The position numbers and the translations under genes were made by a program. A stretch of DNA of 64,000 nucleotides from Methylacidimicrobium sp. AP8 (GTDB lineage Bacteria; Verrucomicrobiota; Verrucomicrobiia; Methylacidiphilales; Methylacidiphilaceae): contig NZ_LR797830.1 of NCBI RefSeq assembly GCF_903064525.1, forward strand, positions 1,860,001-1,924,000, given 5' to 3'. Positions 8,642-17,795 of the stretch are shown here, piece by piece. Position 1 is the stretch's first letter. Each line of letters opens with the position of its first letter. The notes beneath the pieces are model-generated. The model made no database searches. It worked only from the letters and a program-made list of their open reading frames with translations, and was not told the DNA's origin.

Positions 8642-9571
8642 ATGAACGAGCAAAAGCCGAAGAAGATCTTTTTGGACGGGGCGTTCGTGGACGAAGCCGA
8701 CGCCAAGGTGTCGGTGTTCGACCACGGCTTGCTGTACGGGGACGGCGTCTTCGAGGGGATCCGGGCGTACGAGGGCCGCGTCTTCCGCTTGGAAGAGCAT
8801 CTCGAACGCCTCTTCGACTCGGCCAAGGCGATCCGCTTGTCGATCCCGCTGAGTCGGGCGGAGCTGAGGAGCGCGGTCCTGGAATGCTGCCGGCGCAATT
8901 CTCTATGGGACGGGTACATCCGGCTTGTGGTCACCCGCGGCAAGGGCGACCTTGGGCTTAACCCGGCGTCCTGTCCGCAGCCGACGGTCTTCATCATCGC
9001 CAGCGCGATCCAGCTCTACCCCGCCTCGGTCTACGAAAGGGGCCTGCGCCTCCATACTGCGGCCGTCCGCCGGGTCTCCCCGTCCGCCCTCGACCCGGCG
9101 ATCAAGTCCCTCAACTACCTGAACAACATCTTGGCCAAGATGGAGGCGGCCGCTACGGGCGCGGACGAAGCCCTGCTCCTCAACGAGGCCGGATACGTGG
9201 CGGAATGCTCCGGGGATAATATCTTCGCGGTCAAGGGAGGGAGGGTGGTCACCCCACCGATTTCCGCCGGAGCGCTGCCGGGGATCACCCGGCGGGAAAT
9301 CTTCCGGCTGGCGCAAAGCGAGGGGATCGAGGTCGCGGAGCGCGAGATGACCCGCTACGACCTCTTTGTCGCCGACGAGGTGTTCCTGACCGGAACGGCG
9401 GCGGAAATCGTCCCGGTGACCGAGATCGACGGCCGGACGATCGGCACGGGGCGCCCGGGTTGCTGGACGCAGAAGCTCCTGCTCCGTTTTCGCTCATTGA
9501 CCCGGAGCACCGGCACCCTTATTTATGAATCAGGAGAGCCAACGGCAATGCGAGCCGCGCAGCAGCAATGA
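8642..9571 (+). CDS. ilvE: Branched-chain amino acid aminotransferase
   Basis: 309-residue fold-type IV PLP aminotransferase, final step of Ile/Leu/Val synthesis. Diagnostic stretches are VFDHGLLYGDGVFEGIRAY near the N-terminus, PLP lysine in AIKSLNYLNNIL, and ECSGDNIFAV. The ATG at 8642 is preferred over 8612, because GGAGG at 8607-8611 would abut the latter. The stop overlaps the next gene by 4 bp. It belongs functionally with ilvD at 27241. Confidence 0.92.
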   Translation: MNEQKPKKIFLDGAFVDEADAKVSVFDHGLLYGDGVFEGIRAYEGRVFRLEEHLERLFDSAKAIRLSIPLSRAELRSAVLECCRRNSLWDGYIRLVVTRGKGDLGLNPASCPQPTVFIIASAIQLYPASVYERGLRLHTAAVRRVSPSALDPAIKSLNYLNNILAKMEAAATGADEALLLNEAGYVAECSGDNIFAVKGGRVVTPPISAGALPGITRREIFRLAQSEGIEVAEREMTRYDLFVADEVFLTGTAAEIVPVTEIDGRTIGTGRPGCWTQKLLLRFRSLTRSTGTLIYESGEPTAMRAAQQQ

Positions 9572-10056
9572 AGTGCCATTTCTGCGAGGCACCGGCCACC
9601 GTGCATCTCACGCAAATTGTCGGCGGCAAGGTGCAAAAAGTCCATCTTTGCGAAAAGTGCGCCAAGGAGAAAGGCGTGTCGGACCCCTCCGTCTTCTCGC
9701 TGGCCGACATGCTCCTGGGGGGTACGCCGGACGGGGAGCGCCTCCTCGCCCGGAACGAGCCTACCTGCCCGCAGTGCGGCTTCACCCAATCGGATTTCAA
9801 GAAGACCGGGCGCCTCGGCTGCGCCCACTGCTACGAAGTCTTCGCGGAGGCCGTCGAGTCGATGCTGCGCGATATGCACAAGGGCGTTATCCACAAGGGG
9901 AAGATGCCCCCCAAGTTCCTGCGCCATCAGTTTTACCAGCGGCGGCTGGAGGACCTCCAGGAAAGCCTGCGCCGGGCGGTCAGAGAAGAACGGTATGAGG
10001 AGGCCGCCCTCCTGCGTGACGAGATCGCGCAGCTGGAGACGCAGATCAACAGCTGA
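9568..10056 (+). CDS. McsA-like zinc-ribbon protein with UVR domain
   Basis: 162 residues with four CxxC pairs (C3/C6, C28/C31, C67/C70, C85/C88), implying two zinc knuckles. The C-terminal UVR/UvrB-C motif has the core EERYEEAALLRDEIAQL. This layout matches McsA, the activator of protein-arginine kinase McsB that marks proteins for Clp proteolysis in Firmicutes. No mcsB or clpC is adjacent here, so the partner is unknown. The start ATG overlaps the ilvE stop. Confidence 0.8.
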   Translation: MKCHFCEAPATVHLTQIVGGKVQKVHLCEKCAKEKGVSDPSVFSLADMLLGGTPDGERLLARNEPTCPQCGFTQSDFKKTGRLGCAHCYEVFAEAVESMLRDMHKGVIHKGKMPPKFLRHQFYQRRLEDLQESLRRAVREERYEEAALLRDEIAQLETQINS

Positions 10057-10124
10057 GGGGCGGGGGAACAAAAAAGGGCCTTTATCCCCGCAGTCCCTCG
10101 CGCTAGAAAAAAGAGCCGCCCCAC

Positions 10125-10568
10125 ATGAAAATCGCCATCGGATCGGATCACGCCGGCTTCGCCTACAAGGAGAAGATCAAGGAATTCCTCAAGAGCCTCG
10201 GCCACGAGGTGATCGACTGCGGCACCCATGCGCCGAGGCCCGACGACGACTATCCGGACTTTGTCCGGCCCGCGGCGGTGCTCGTCGCCGAAGGGAAGGC
10301 TGACCGCGGCATCGTCCTGGGCGGCTCGGGAAACGGTGAGGCGATGGTCGCCAACAAGGTCCGGGGGATCCGCTGCGCCTACTGCTTCAACGAGGAGTCG
10401 GCACGCCTCGGTCGCGCCCACAACGACGCCAACGTGATCGCCCTCGGCGAGCGGCTCATCCCCGAGGAGACCGCGCTTCGGATCGTCCGGGTCTTCCTGG
10501 AGACTCCGTTCGAAGGCGGCCGGCACGTCCCGCGCATCCGGAAGATGATGGCCGGGGAAGGGGTATAG
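10125..10568 (+). CDS. rpiB: Ribose-5-phosphate isomerase B
   Basis: 147-residue isomerase interconverting ribose-5-phosphate and ribulose-5-phosphate in the pentose phosphate pathway and, where present, the Calvin cycle. The start MKIAIGSDHAGFAYKE, the GSGNGEAMVANKVRGIRC active-site loop and the RAHNDANVIALGER block are textbook for RpiB/LacAB. It follows the McsA-like gene by 68 bp and is followed by a possible terminator hairpin. Confidence 0.95.
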   Translation: MKIAIGSDHAGFAYKEKIKEFLKSLGHEVIDCGTHAPRPDDDYPDFVRPAAVLVAEGKADRGIVLGGSGNGEAMVANKVRGIRCAYCFNEESARLGRAHNDANVIALGERLIPEETALRIVRVFLETPFEGGRHVPRIRKMMAGEGV

Positions 10569-10588
10569 GGATCGCCGTCGGCCGCGCC

Positions 10589-10619
10589 CCGTTCCGGATC
10601 CTCCGCCTTACCGGAACGG
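10589..10619. terminator. Inverted repeat after rpiB, possible terminator
   Basis: A perfect 9-bp inverted repeat (CCGTTCCGG at 10589-10597, CCGGAACGG at 10611-10619) with a 13-nt loop lies 20 bp after the rpiB stop. There is no T-run, so if it terminates it would not be a canonical intrinsic terminator. Confidence 0.35.
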
Positions 10620-10719
10620 CCGCTGAAAACCAAGGGCCTCCGGGTTTGCTTTTCGGCTCCGGGGTTCCTATCGTGTCGACACCCCGGCAGCAGCGCCGGC
10701 CCGCCGGCGTCCGAAGAAA

Positions 10720-12714
10720 ATGAGCGAAGCCGCCTCCGAGAGCACCACCGTATCGGCGCCCCCGCATCCGGCCCCCGTAGCGGGAACCGAGCCCGTGTTC
10801 CCTCCGCCCGCGGAGTTTGCCGCCTGCGCGCGGATCGGGCGCTTGGACGACTACCGCCGGCTTTACCGGGAATCGATCGAGTCGCCGGGTACGTTTTGGA
10901 CGAGGATGTCGGCGGAGCTCGACTGGTCGGAGCCATGGAAGAAGCTCATGGCCTGGGATCCGCCGCACGCCCGCTGGTTCCTGGGCGGAAAGCTCAATGC
11001 CAGCTACAACTGCCTCGATCGCCACCTGTCCGGGCCCCGCAGCAACAAGGCGGCCCTCGTGTGGGAGGGGGAGCCCGGAGAGCTGAGGACGCTCACCTAC
11101 CGGCAGCTCCATGCCGAGGTCTGCCGGTGGGCGAACCTGCTCTCCCGGAGCGGAGTGGCCGCCGGCGACCGGGTCGTCATCTACCTGCCGCTCCTTCCGG
11201 AAGCGGTGGTCGCCATGCTCGCGTGCGCGCGCCTCGGGGCGGTGCATAGCGTCGTCTTCGCCGGCTTTAGCGCCAAGTCGGTCCGAGACCGGATTCTCGA
11301 CTGCGGTGCGAAGGTCGTCGTCACGGCCGACGGAGGATACCGCCGGGGACGAATCGTCCCGCTCAAGGAGCGGATCGACGAAGCCCTGGCCGATCTCCCC
11401 CAGGTCGAGCGGGTGCTGGTCGTCCGGCGGACGGGGGAGCCCGTGCCGATGCGGCCAGGGCGCGACTTCTGGATCGAGGAGGAGCTCGCCGAGGTCGACG
11501 ACCGCTGCGATGCCCGCCCGCTCGACAGCGAGCACCCGCTCTACATCCTCTACACCAGCGGAACCACGGGGAAGCCGAAAGGGATTGTGCACACGACCGG
11601 CGGCTATCTTCTCGGCTGCGCCCTGACGACCAAGTACCTCTTCGACGTGCGGGAGGAGGATCTCTTCTGGTGCACGGCCGACATCGGGTGGGTGACCGGC
11701 CACAGCTACGTGGTCTACGGGCCGCTGGCGAACGGAGCTTCGGTCTTCCTCTACGAAGGCGCGCCCGACTTCCCGCAGCCCGACCGGTTCTGGCGGATGA
11801 TCGCGCGCCATCGGATCAACATCCTCTACACGGCGCCGACGGCGATCCGGGCTTTCATGCGGTGGGGGGAGGCATGGACCGAGCCCTGGGATCTCTCCTC
11901 GCTGCGCCTCCTCGGATCGGTCGGGGAGCCGATTAATCCGGAAGCCTGGGTCTGGTACTGGGAGAAGATCGGCCGGGGGCGCTGCCCGGTGGTCGACACC
12001 TGGTGGCAGACGGAGACCGGGTCCGTGATGATCGCTCCCTTGCCGGGGGCGACTCCCTGCAAGCCGGGCTCGGCCACCCTTCCCTTCTTCGGCGTCGATC
12101 CCGCCGTTGTCGACGATCAAGGGAACCCGGTTCCCCCCGGCGCGCACGGGAAGCTGGTCATCCGCCGCCCCTGGCCTTCCATGCTTCGGGGCATCTACGG
12201 GGACCCGGACGGCTACCGAAGGACCTACTGGAGCCAGATCCCGGGGGTCTATTGCACCGGCGACGGCGCCCGCCGGGACGCGGACGGGTATTTCTGGATC
12301 ACCGGCCGGGTCGACGACGTTCTCAACGTGGCCGGCCACCGCATCGGCACCGCCGAGGTCGAAAGCGCCTTGGTGAGCCACCCGAAGGTCGCGGAGGCGG
12401 CGGTGGTGGGCGAACCCGACCCGGAAAAAGGGGAAGCGCTCGTCGCCTTCGTCATCCTCCGGCAAGGGGAGACGCCCTCGGAAGCACTCAAGAACGAGTT
12501 GCGCCTCCACGTCGCCGAGGAAATCGCCGCGATCGCCCGCCCAAAGGAGATCTTTTTCACCACCGGCCTTCCCAAGACCCGCAGCGGCAAGATCATGCGC
12601 CGGCTCCTCAAGGAGCTCGTCCGCAGCGGCCGCATCCAGGGGGACACGACGACCTTGGAAGATCCCGCCACCGTCGCCGCCCTCGCCCGAGAGATCGGCC
12701 GGCCGGGGGATTAG
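10720..12714 (+). CDS. acs: Acetyl-CoA synthetase (AMP-forming)
   Basis: 664-residue adenylate-forming enzyme converting acetate, ATP and CoA to acetyl-CoA. The ATP-binding motif [20 protein letters not shown], the TWWQTETGS core and the C-terminal [12 protein letters not shown], whose lysine is the target of protein acetylation in this family, are present. Length matches the family. The 151-bp gap before it suggests its own promoter. Its stop codon overlaps the convergent lpxA stop by 4 bp, so the two messages end tail to tail with no room for separate terminators. Confidence 0.96.
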   Translation: MSEAASESTTVSAPPHPAPVAGTEPVFPPPAEFAACARIGRLDDYRRLYRESIESPGTFWTRMSAELDWSEPWKKLMAWDPPHARWFLGGKLNASYNCLDRHLSGPRSNKAALVWEGEPGELRTLTYRQLHAEVCRWANLLSRSGVAAGDRVVIYLPLLPEAVVAMLACARLGAVHSVVFAGFSAKSVRDRILDCGAKVVVTADGGYRRGRIVPLKERIDEALADLPQVERVLVVRRTGEPVPMRPGRDFWIEEELAEVDDRCDARPLDSEHPLYILYTSGTTGKPKGIVHTTGGYLLGCALTTKYLFDVREEDLFWCTADIGWVTGHSYVVYGPLANGASVFLYEGAPDFPQPDRFWRMIARHRINILYTAPTAIRAFMRWGEAWTEPWDLSSLRLLGSVGEPINPEAWVWYWEKIGRGRCPVVDTWWQTETGSVMIAPLPGATPCKPGSATLPFFGVDPAVVDDQGNPVPPGAHGKLVIRRPWPSMLRGIYGDPDGYRRTYWSQIPGVYCTGDGARRDADGYFWITGRVDDVLNVAGHRIGTAEVESALVSHPKVAEAAVVGEPDPEKGEALVAFVILRQGETPSEALKNELRLHVAEEIAAIARPKEIFFTTGLPKTRSGKIMRRLLKELVRSGRIQGDTTTLEDPATVAALAREIGRPGD

Positions 12715-13532
12715 GAAGGGGTTACGCTCCCCTCGGCTTCCGGCGCCGACCGCCGCCGGCGTCGGCGGGGCATGCAGATCCCCCGGCGGGAGCCGCGGAT
12801 GAAGGCGATCATCCGCCGCACCTCGCCGTCGTCCGGCCAGCGCCGCTCCATCTCCTCCAGCGCCTGCGAGACGTTGCGGCCGCTTTCGTATAGAACCCGG
12901 TAGGCGTCCTCGAGGCGCCGGCGGACCTCCTCGGAAAACCCCGCCCTCCGCAGCCCGACACGATTGACGCCGCAGACCTCGTTTTCGTCCACCGCCATGA
13001 GGAAGGGGGGAACATCCATCCCGATCCGGATCCCGCCCCGCACCATCGCAAGCTCCCCGATCCGCACGTGCTGGTGAAAGACCGAGCCTCCGCCCAGAAA
13101 CGCCCGATCCCCCACCTGAACATAGCCAGCCAGCAGGACGTGGTTGACGATGATCGTCCGGTCGCCGACGACGCAGTTGTGCCCGACGTGGCATCCGACC
13201 ATCAGGTAGTTGCCGTCGCCGATCCGCGTTTCGGTCTCCGGCTTGGCCCCGCGGTGGATGGTGACATGCTCGCGGATCACGTTCCCTTCCCCCAGGACCA
13301 CCCGCGAAGGGGAGCCGTCCCAAGAGAGATCCTGGGGCTCGGCGCCGAGAACCGCCCCGTAGCCGATCCGGTTTCCCGGTCCCATCCGCGTTCCCGCGGC
13401 GATCACCGCATACGCACGGACCTCGCACCGGTCGCCGAGCACCGTCCCGGCCTCGACGATCGCCCCGGGTCCGATCCGCACTTCTCGGCCCAGCTCCGCC
13501 TTGGGGCTGACCATGGCCGTCGGATGAATCAT
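12711..13532 (-). CDS. lpxA: UDP-N-acetylglucosamine O-acyltransferase
   Basis: First enzyme of lipid A synthesis, supporting a Gram-negative outer membrane. The 273 residues form a left-handed beta-helix of hexapeptide repeats from [15 protein letters not shown] onward. The catalytic histidine lies in the [14 protein letters not shown] block, followed by the usual helical C-terminus. An extra basic tail, about residues 247-273 and containing a run of six arginines, is not part of the family fold. It overlaps radC by 4 bp and is not clustered with lpxC, lpxD or fabZ here. Confidence 0.94.
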   Translation of the reverse strand: MIHPTAMVSPKAELGREVRIGPGAIVEAGTVLGDRCEVRAYAVIAAGTRMGPGNRIGYGAVLGAEPQDLSWDGSPSRVVLGEGNVIREHVTIHRGAKPETETRIGDGNYLMVGCHVGHNCVVGDRTIIVNHVLLAGYVQVGDRAFLGGGSVFHQHVRIGELAMVRGGIRIGMDVPPFLMAVDENEVCGVNRVGLRRAGFSEEVRRRLEDAYRVLYESGRNVSQALEEMERRWPDDGEVRRMIAFIRGSRRGICMPRRRRRRSAPEAEGSVTPS

Positions 13533-14221
13533 GCCCCTCCCCTCTCCCGAAAGCTGTAGTAGAGAAGCTCGCCCCTGCGAGATCCGCCGAGAATCAGGTG
13601 ATCGACGACTTCGATGCCCAGGATTTCGCCTGCACGCTGCATCCGCCGGCTGATCGCGATATCCTCCGCCGAAGGCGTCGGGTCGCCCGAAGGATGGTTA
13701 TGGGCGAAGAGCACCGAATGGGCTTTGTGAGCGATCGCCGCGCGGAAAGCCTCCCGGGAGTGGTAGAGGCTCTCGTTAAGGGTCCCCCGGGTGATCTCCT
13801 CGACGGCGAGCACCCTCCCCTTGGCGTCCAGCAGGACCGCCAGCAGCATCTCCACCGGCGAAAGCCGCAGGCGCGGCCCCAGGAACTCCACTGCATCCTT
13901 CGGCCGCTCGATCTTCCGGCCGAGAAGCTCCTCCTGAGCGGATCGGGCGCCCAGCGCGAAAGCCGCCGCAAGCCGCGCGGCCTTGGTCGGACCCACCCCC
14001 TTGCACCGGGCAAGCTCCGGCAGCGACGCCCTTCCCAAGGCCTGCAGGCTGCCGAACCGCTCGATCAGCTCCTCCCCCAGCCCGACGGCCGAGAGCCCGC
14101 GCCTACCGCTCCCCAAGAGAATCGCCAGCAGCTCCGAATCCTTGAGGCCGCCCGGCCCGCCCGCCGCCATCCGCTCGAGCGGGCGCTCCGCCGGCAACAT
14201 CTCCTGAATCCGCCGCGCCAC
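13529..14221 (-). CDS. radC: RadC family JAB/MPN-domain protein
   Basis: 230 residues with an N-terminal helix-hairpin-helix-like region (LPELARCKGVGPTKAARL) and a C-terminal JAMM metalloprotease-like domain with HNHPSGDPTPSAED. The biochemical role of the family is not settled despite the DNA-repair name. The start is GTG at 14221 (or ATG 14200). This places the first 119 bp inside the 3' end of hflX in another frame, an unusually long same-strand overlap. Confidence 0.9.
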   Translation of the reverse strand: MARRIQEMLPAERPLERMAAGGPGGLKDSELLAILLGSGRRGLSAVGLGEELIERFGSLQALGRASLPELARCKGVGPTKAARLAAAFALGARSAQEELLGRKIERPKDAVEFLGPRLRLSPVEMLLAVLLDAKGRVLAVEEITRGTLNESLYHSREAFRAAIAHKAHSVLFAHNHPSGDPTPSAEDIAISRRMQRAGEILGIEVVDHLILGGSRRGELLYYSFRERGGA

Positions 14222-15488
14222 GCTCGGCGAGGATATAGGGAGCGAGGGCGGTTTGCAAGAAAGGCGGGATCCATGCCTCCACGTAGACCCCTTCGGGCCG
14301 GTAGCGGACGTCTACCGGCTCCCCTTCCCGATGAATCCGGGACAGCAGATCGCCGCGCTGGAGCGGCAGGCGCAAGCGCACAAAGAGCGACCTCCCCCGC
14401 AACCAATCTTCGATCCGGGAAAGCAGCTCGGGGATCCCCGAGCCGTCCCGGGCCGAAATCCCCAGGCTACCGGGATAAAGGCGGAGGAGGCGCCGGAGGG
14501 GCGCCGGGCCGCATAGTCGATCGATCTTGTTCCAAACCAGGAGCGTCGGCTTTTGCAGCGCCCCGAGCTCCTCCAGTACGCGGCGGACGTCGCCGATCCG
14601 CTCCTCTACGTTCGGATCGGAAACGTCGGCCAGATGGATGAGGAAGTCAGCCTCCTTGACCTCTTCCAGGGTCGCGCGGAACGAATCGATCAGGTTGTGC
14701 GGCAGCTTCCGGATGAAGCCGACCGTGTCCGTCAGGAATGCCCGCTGCTTTCCGCCCAGCGACAAGAGCCGGATGGTCGGATCGAGCGTGGCGAAGAGCT
14801 TGTCCTCGACCAGGACGTCCGACCGGGTCAAGCGGTTGAAGAGCGTTGACTTCCCGGAGTTGGTATACCCGACGAGGCAGAAGGTCGACCAGGGGAGCCG
14901 GTTCCTTCCTTCCCGCTGCACCGATCGGGAGCGCCGCACAGCCTCGAGCTCCCGGTGCAAGCGCGCGATCCGCTGCTGGACGCGCCGCCGGTCGACCTCG
15001 AGCTGGGTTTCCCCGGGACCCCGGGTGCCGATGCCCCCTGTCTGCCGAGAGAGGTGGCTCCATAGCCTGGTCAGCCTCGGGAGCAGGTAGAGGAGCTGTG
15101 CGAGCTCGATCTGGATCTTCCCCTCCCGGGTCTTGGCCCGCTGGGCGAAGATGTCAAGGATGAGCTGCGTCCGGTCCAATACCTTGCGGGAAAAGAGGTT
15201 CGCCAGGTTCCGGCTCTGTGCCGGGGTGAGCTCGTCATCAAAGATGACAGACTGGATGCCGTGCTCCTGGCACTTTCGCGACAGATCCAGGGCCTTGCCC
15301 CGGCCGATGTAGTACGGGGCGGTGGGCGTCGGAAGCCGCTGGACGACCCGGGAGGCGACCGTCGCCCCTGCGCTGCGGACGAGCTCCCCCAATTCTTCGA
15401 GGGATTCGGTCACCCGCGGCTCTTTCTGGTTCGGAAGCTCCAGCCCGACGAGCAGAACCTGCTCCGCGGAGCGATCGCTGGTTCTCAT
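14103..15488 (-). CDS. hflX: GTPase HflX
   Basis: 461-residue ribosome-associated GTPase that splits stalled 70S ribosomes. The N-terminal domain (YYIGRGKALDL), the linker QTGGIGTRGPGETQLEVDRR, and G1 motif GYTNSGKSTLFN are family hallmarks; later G motifs include DTVGFIRKLP and NKID. The C-terminal about 40 residues are Ala/Gly/Arg-rich, read through the start of radC, and have no family counterpart. It sits downstream of miaA, the classic miaA-hflX order. Confidence 0.93.
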   Translation of the reverse strand: MRTSDRSAEQVLLVGLELPNQKEPRVTESLEELGELVRSAGATVASRVVQRLPTPTAPYYIGRGKALDLSRKCQEHGIQSVIFDDELTPAQSRNLANLFSRKVLDRTQLILDIFAQRAKTREGKIQIELAQLLYLLPRLTRLWSHLSRQTGGIGTRGPGETQLEVDRRRVQQRIARLHRELEAVRRSRSVQREGRNRLPWSTFCLVGYTNSGKSTLFNRLTRSDVLVEDKLFATLDPTIRLLSLGGKQRAFLTDTVGFIRKLPHNLIDSFRATLEEVKEADFLIHLADVSDPNVEERIGDVRRVLEELGALQKPTLLVWNKIDRLCGPAPLRRLLRLYPGSLGISARDGSGIPELLSRIEDWLRGRSLFVRLRLPLQRGDLLSRIHREGEPVDVRYRPEGVYVEAWIPPFLQTALAPYILAERGAADSGDVAGGAPARADGGGRAGRPQGFGAAGDSLGER

Positions 15489-15518
15489 CCGGTCTGGATG
15501 ACGACCCCGAGGACGACG

Positions 15519-16445
15519 CTACTCAGCGGACCGGGAACACCAAGGAAGAGGAGCATGCTCTTCGAGCATCAACCAATACCTCACACTAGACTCTTTTCGA
15601 AACCAAGTCAACTGTTTCTTCGCGTACCGGTAAGTATCCGCCGCGATCTCCTCCGCGAGGCGCTCACGGCTGCCGCCGTGCACCAGGAACCGCGCGATCC
15701 GGGCATAGCCGATCGCCGGGCAGCGGAAGAGGACATCCGGGCCCGCTTCCCGCAGCCGGTCAGCCACCTCTTCGATCCATCCCGAAGCGAGCATCGACCC
15801 GACGCGGGCGGCGATCCTCTTCCGCAACGCCCCCGCCGGCCGCTCCAGCCAAAGGGTACGGAACCGCCGCAACACGGGCCGAGTCGTCCGCGCCTGCCAT
15901 TCCCGGATCGAGATTCCGCTCGCCTCCTTGACTTCGATCGCGCGGATGAGGCGCCTCGGGTTGCGCCGGTCGACGTCGGCGAAGGCTTCGGGATCGACGG
16001 CGGCCAGCCGCTCCGCCAGCTCCGACACCGAGAGCCTCTCCAGCTCCCGCCGCAGGGCCGGATCGCCGGGCGGGGCCGCGCAGAGCCCCCGCACCAGGCT
16101 CCGGTAGTAGAGGCCGGTGCCGCCGACCACGACCACCGGATGTCCCCGGCGCTCGCAAGCTTCCAGGAAGGCTTGCGCATGGTCCCGATATTGCGCCGCC
16201 GAAAAGGATGCGCGCCAATCCACCAGGTCGATGCCGCCATAGCCGAACCGCGCGCGCTCCTCCGGAGACGGCTTCGCCGTGCCGCGGTCGAGGCCGCGAT
16301 ACACCTGCATCGAGTCCATCGAAAGGAGGCGGGCTCCGCACCGCTCCGCGAGCTCGTGCGCGAACTCGGTCTTCCCGACCCCCGTCGGGCCGACCACGAA
16401 AAGGGGCCGGCCGGGCTCGACCTGCTCGCTCCATCTCCCTATCAC
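15519..16445 (-). CDS. miaA: tRNA dimethylallyltransferase
   Basis: Adds the isopentenyl group to A37 of tRNAs reading UNN codons. The P-loop GPTGVGKTEFAHELA, the SMDSMQVYRGLDRGTAKP motif and the VVVGGTGLYYRSL segment are diagnostic. I chose GTG 16445 (308 residues); GTG 16457 is possible but would overlap the divergent TauE gene. hflX follows 30 bp downstream, so the two are one transcription unit. Confidence 0.92.
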   Translation of the reverse strand: MIGRWSEQVEPGRPLFVVGPTGVGKTEFAHELAERCGARLLSMDSMQVYRGLDRGTAKPSPEERARFGYGGIDLVDWRASFSAAQYRDHAQAFLEACERRGHPVVVVGGTGLYYRSLVRGLCAAPPGDPALRRELERLSVSELAERLAAVDPEAFADVDRRNPRRLIRAIEVKEASGISIREWQARTTRPVLRRFRTLWLERPAGALRKRIAARVGSMLASGWIEEVADRLREAGPDVLFRCPAIGYARIARFLVHGGSRERLAEEIAADTYRYAKKQLTWFRKESSVRYWLMLEEHAPLPWCSRSAE

Positions 16446-16451
16446 TTGAGC

Positions 16452-16802
16452 ATGCACCTTTTCGCGCTCGTTCTGCTCGGCCTAGCCGCCGGCTTCGCCA
16501 GCGGCTGCTTCGGCATCGGCGGAGGCAGCATTCTCGTCCCGGTCCTGATCCTCGCCTTCGCCGTCCCCTATCACACCGCAGTCGGCACCTCGCTCGCGCT
16601 CATCCTGCCCATCGCCCTGGCGGGAAGCCTCGCGAATTGGACGCTCAAGCAGATCGACTGGAGCCTCTTCACCGTGATCGCCGTTTCCGGGGCCGCCGGG
16701 GCCGCTCTCGGCTCCCTCTTCATTCAAGCCATCCCGGCGGTCTATGCCAAACGCGCGTTCGCGGTCTTCCTCCTCTATGCCGCCTACCGCCTCTGGCGAT
16801 AG
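16452..16802 (+). CDS. Half-size TauE/SafE family membrane protein
   Basis: 116 residues, nearly all hydrophobic, starting MHLFALVLLGLAAGFASG and followed by CFGIGGGSILVPVL, the signature of TauE/SafE (sulfite or organosulfur exporter) proteins. Full-size members are about 240-260 residues with two such halves; this is one half, as known for several bacterial two-subunit or dimeric members. The ATG at 16452 lies 6 bp from the miaA start on the other strand, so promoter elements must lie within coding sequence. The substrate cannot be assigned. Confidence 0.8.
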   Translation: MHLFALVLLGLAAGFASGCFGIGGGSILVPVLILAFAVPYHTAVGTSLALILPIALAGSLANWTLKQIDWSLFTVIAVSGAAGAALGSLFIQAIPAVYAKRAFAVFLLYAAYRLWR

Positions 16803-16832
16803 CGCGCGGCGGCCCGGCCGCTTCCTCCCGCT

Positions 16833-17603
16833 CTACCGGTACCAGGCCTGCCACTCGACCCGCAGCTTGGGGAAGGAGTGCATCTGCTCCTCATTCACGT
16901 CCTGAAAGCGCCACCAGATTTGGGTCCCGCGGCTCCGGTAGCCCGACGGAGAGACGCGGAAGATCCGGTTGAAAAAGGTCCTGTAGGAGAGCAGGGGCCG
17001 GCCCGGGCTCTCTCCGAAGCCGGGCGAGGCTTGGTACTGGGTATACATCTGCCCGAGATCGACCACGATCCACCAGTCCTCCAAGGGCGGGCGATAGCCG
17101 AGGAAGCCCCAGGTGTCCTCGAAGACATCGATCTTTCTGACCGGGTCGTGCCGCATTACCTGCTCGACATATTCGTAGGTGACCCGCACGCTTTCGCCCG
17201 CGTCAAAATGGATGCTGTATTCATCTTCCGCCCCCAAGCCCGGAAAGGCCCTTCTCTCGAAGGGGATTGGGTCCTGATTGCGCCATACGCGAAACTGGAT
17301 ATTCGGGTAATCCGGCCGCTCTCCGTGGGCCATCGGGAGCCGCACGGCAGCACCCCAGTTATGGAATTGCAGGTAGACCCGGCACCGCACGTACGGTTGG
17401 AGGGGGCCCTGGCCCGAGCGGGATTTGGCCAGGAAGAGCGTGTAATACTGGCGGGCCCAGACGAGCTGGACCGGCAGCTCAAAAGCCCGGGCTCCGGAAG
17501 GGCCGGCAGCGACGGCGATCCCGAAGCCGGCCGCCAGGAAGAGCGCAAGGGTGCGCAGGTGGGCGGGCCGGAATCGGGAGCCGGGTGCGGGGATGATCGC
17601 CAA
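16833..17603 (-). CDS. Exported protein of unknown function
   Basis: 256 residues from a TTG start at 17603, chosen because GGAGG sits 4 nt upstream and because it gives an N-terminal signal peptide (RTLALFLAAGFGIAVAAGPS, likely cleaved after ARA). The mature part is rich in aromatic residues (W, Y, F) with several predicted beta-like stretches and no cysteine-rich, enzymatic or repeat motif that I recognise. It is convergent with the half-TauE gene and divergent from dapL. Likely periplasmic or outer-membrane-associated; no function can be given. Confidence 0.65.
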   Translation of the reverse strand: MAIIPAPGSRFRPAHLRTLALFLAAGFGIAVAAGPSGARAFELPVQLVWARQYYTLFLAKSRSGQGPLQPYVRCRVYLQFHNWGAAVRLPMAHGERPDYPNIQFRVWRNQDPIPFERRAFPGLGAEDEYSIHFDAGESVRVTYEYVEQVMRHDPVRKIDVFEDTWGFLGYRPPLEDWWIVVDLGQMYTQYQASPGFGESPGRPLLSYRTFFNRIFRVSPSGYRSRGTQIWWRFQDVNEEQMHSFPKLRVEWQAWYR

Positions 17604-17736
17604 GGAACCTCCGCCGGAGAGCGTACCAGGCCCGGCGCCGGATTCCCAACCCGCCGCTTGGAGAAAAAGGCGGGCCGATCGATCAGCCGCCGCGCCTGCG
17701 GGCGCAGCCCCGGCCCTCTCGGCCTGAGAGGGACGA

Positions 17737-17765
17737 TTGCCTTTGCCAGCCCAGCCGCGTAAAAG
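17737..17765 (+). promoter_or_regulatory. Candidate sigma70-type promoter for dapL
   Basis: TTGCCT at 17737-17742 and TAAAAG at 17760-17765 are separated by 17 bp, each matching four of six consensus positions, and lie about 30 bp before the dapL ATG. This is a pattern match only. Confidence 0.3.
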
Positions 17766-17795
17766 TGGAGAAAGGATACACCCGTCTGCCAGCCT

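Noticed and set aside
9568-10056. Naming the CxxC/UVR protein mcsA
   Set aside because: Domain layout agrees, but no McsB kinase or ClpC is adjacent, so only an McsA-like label is justified.
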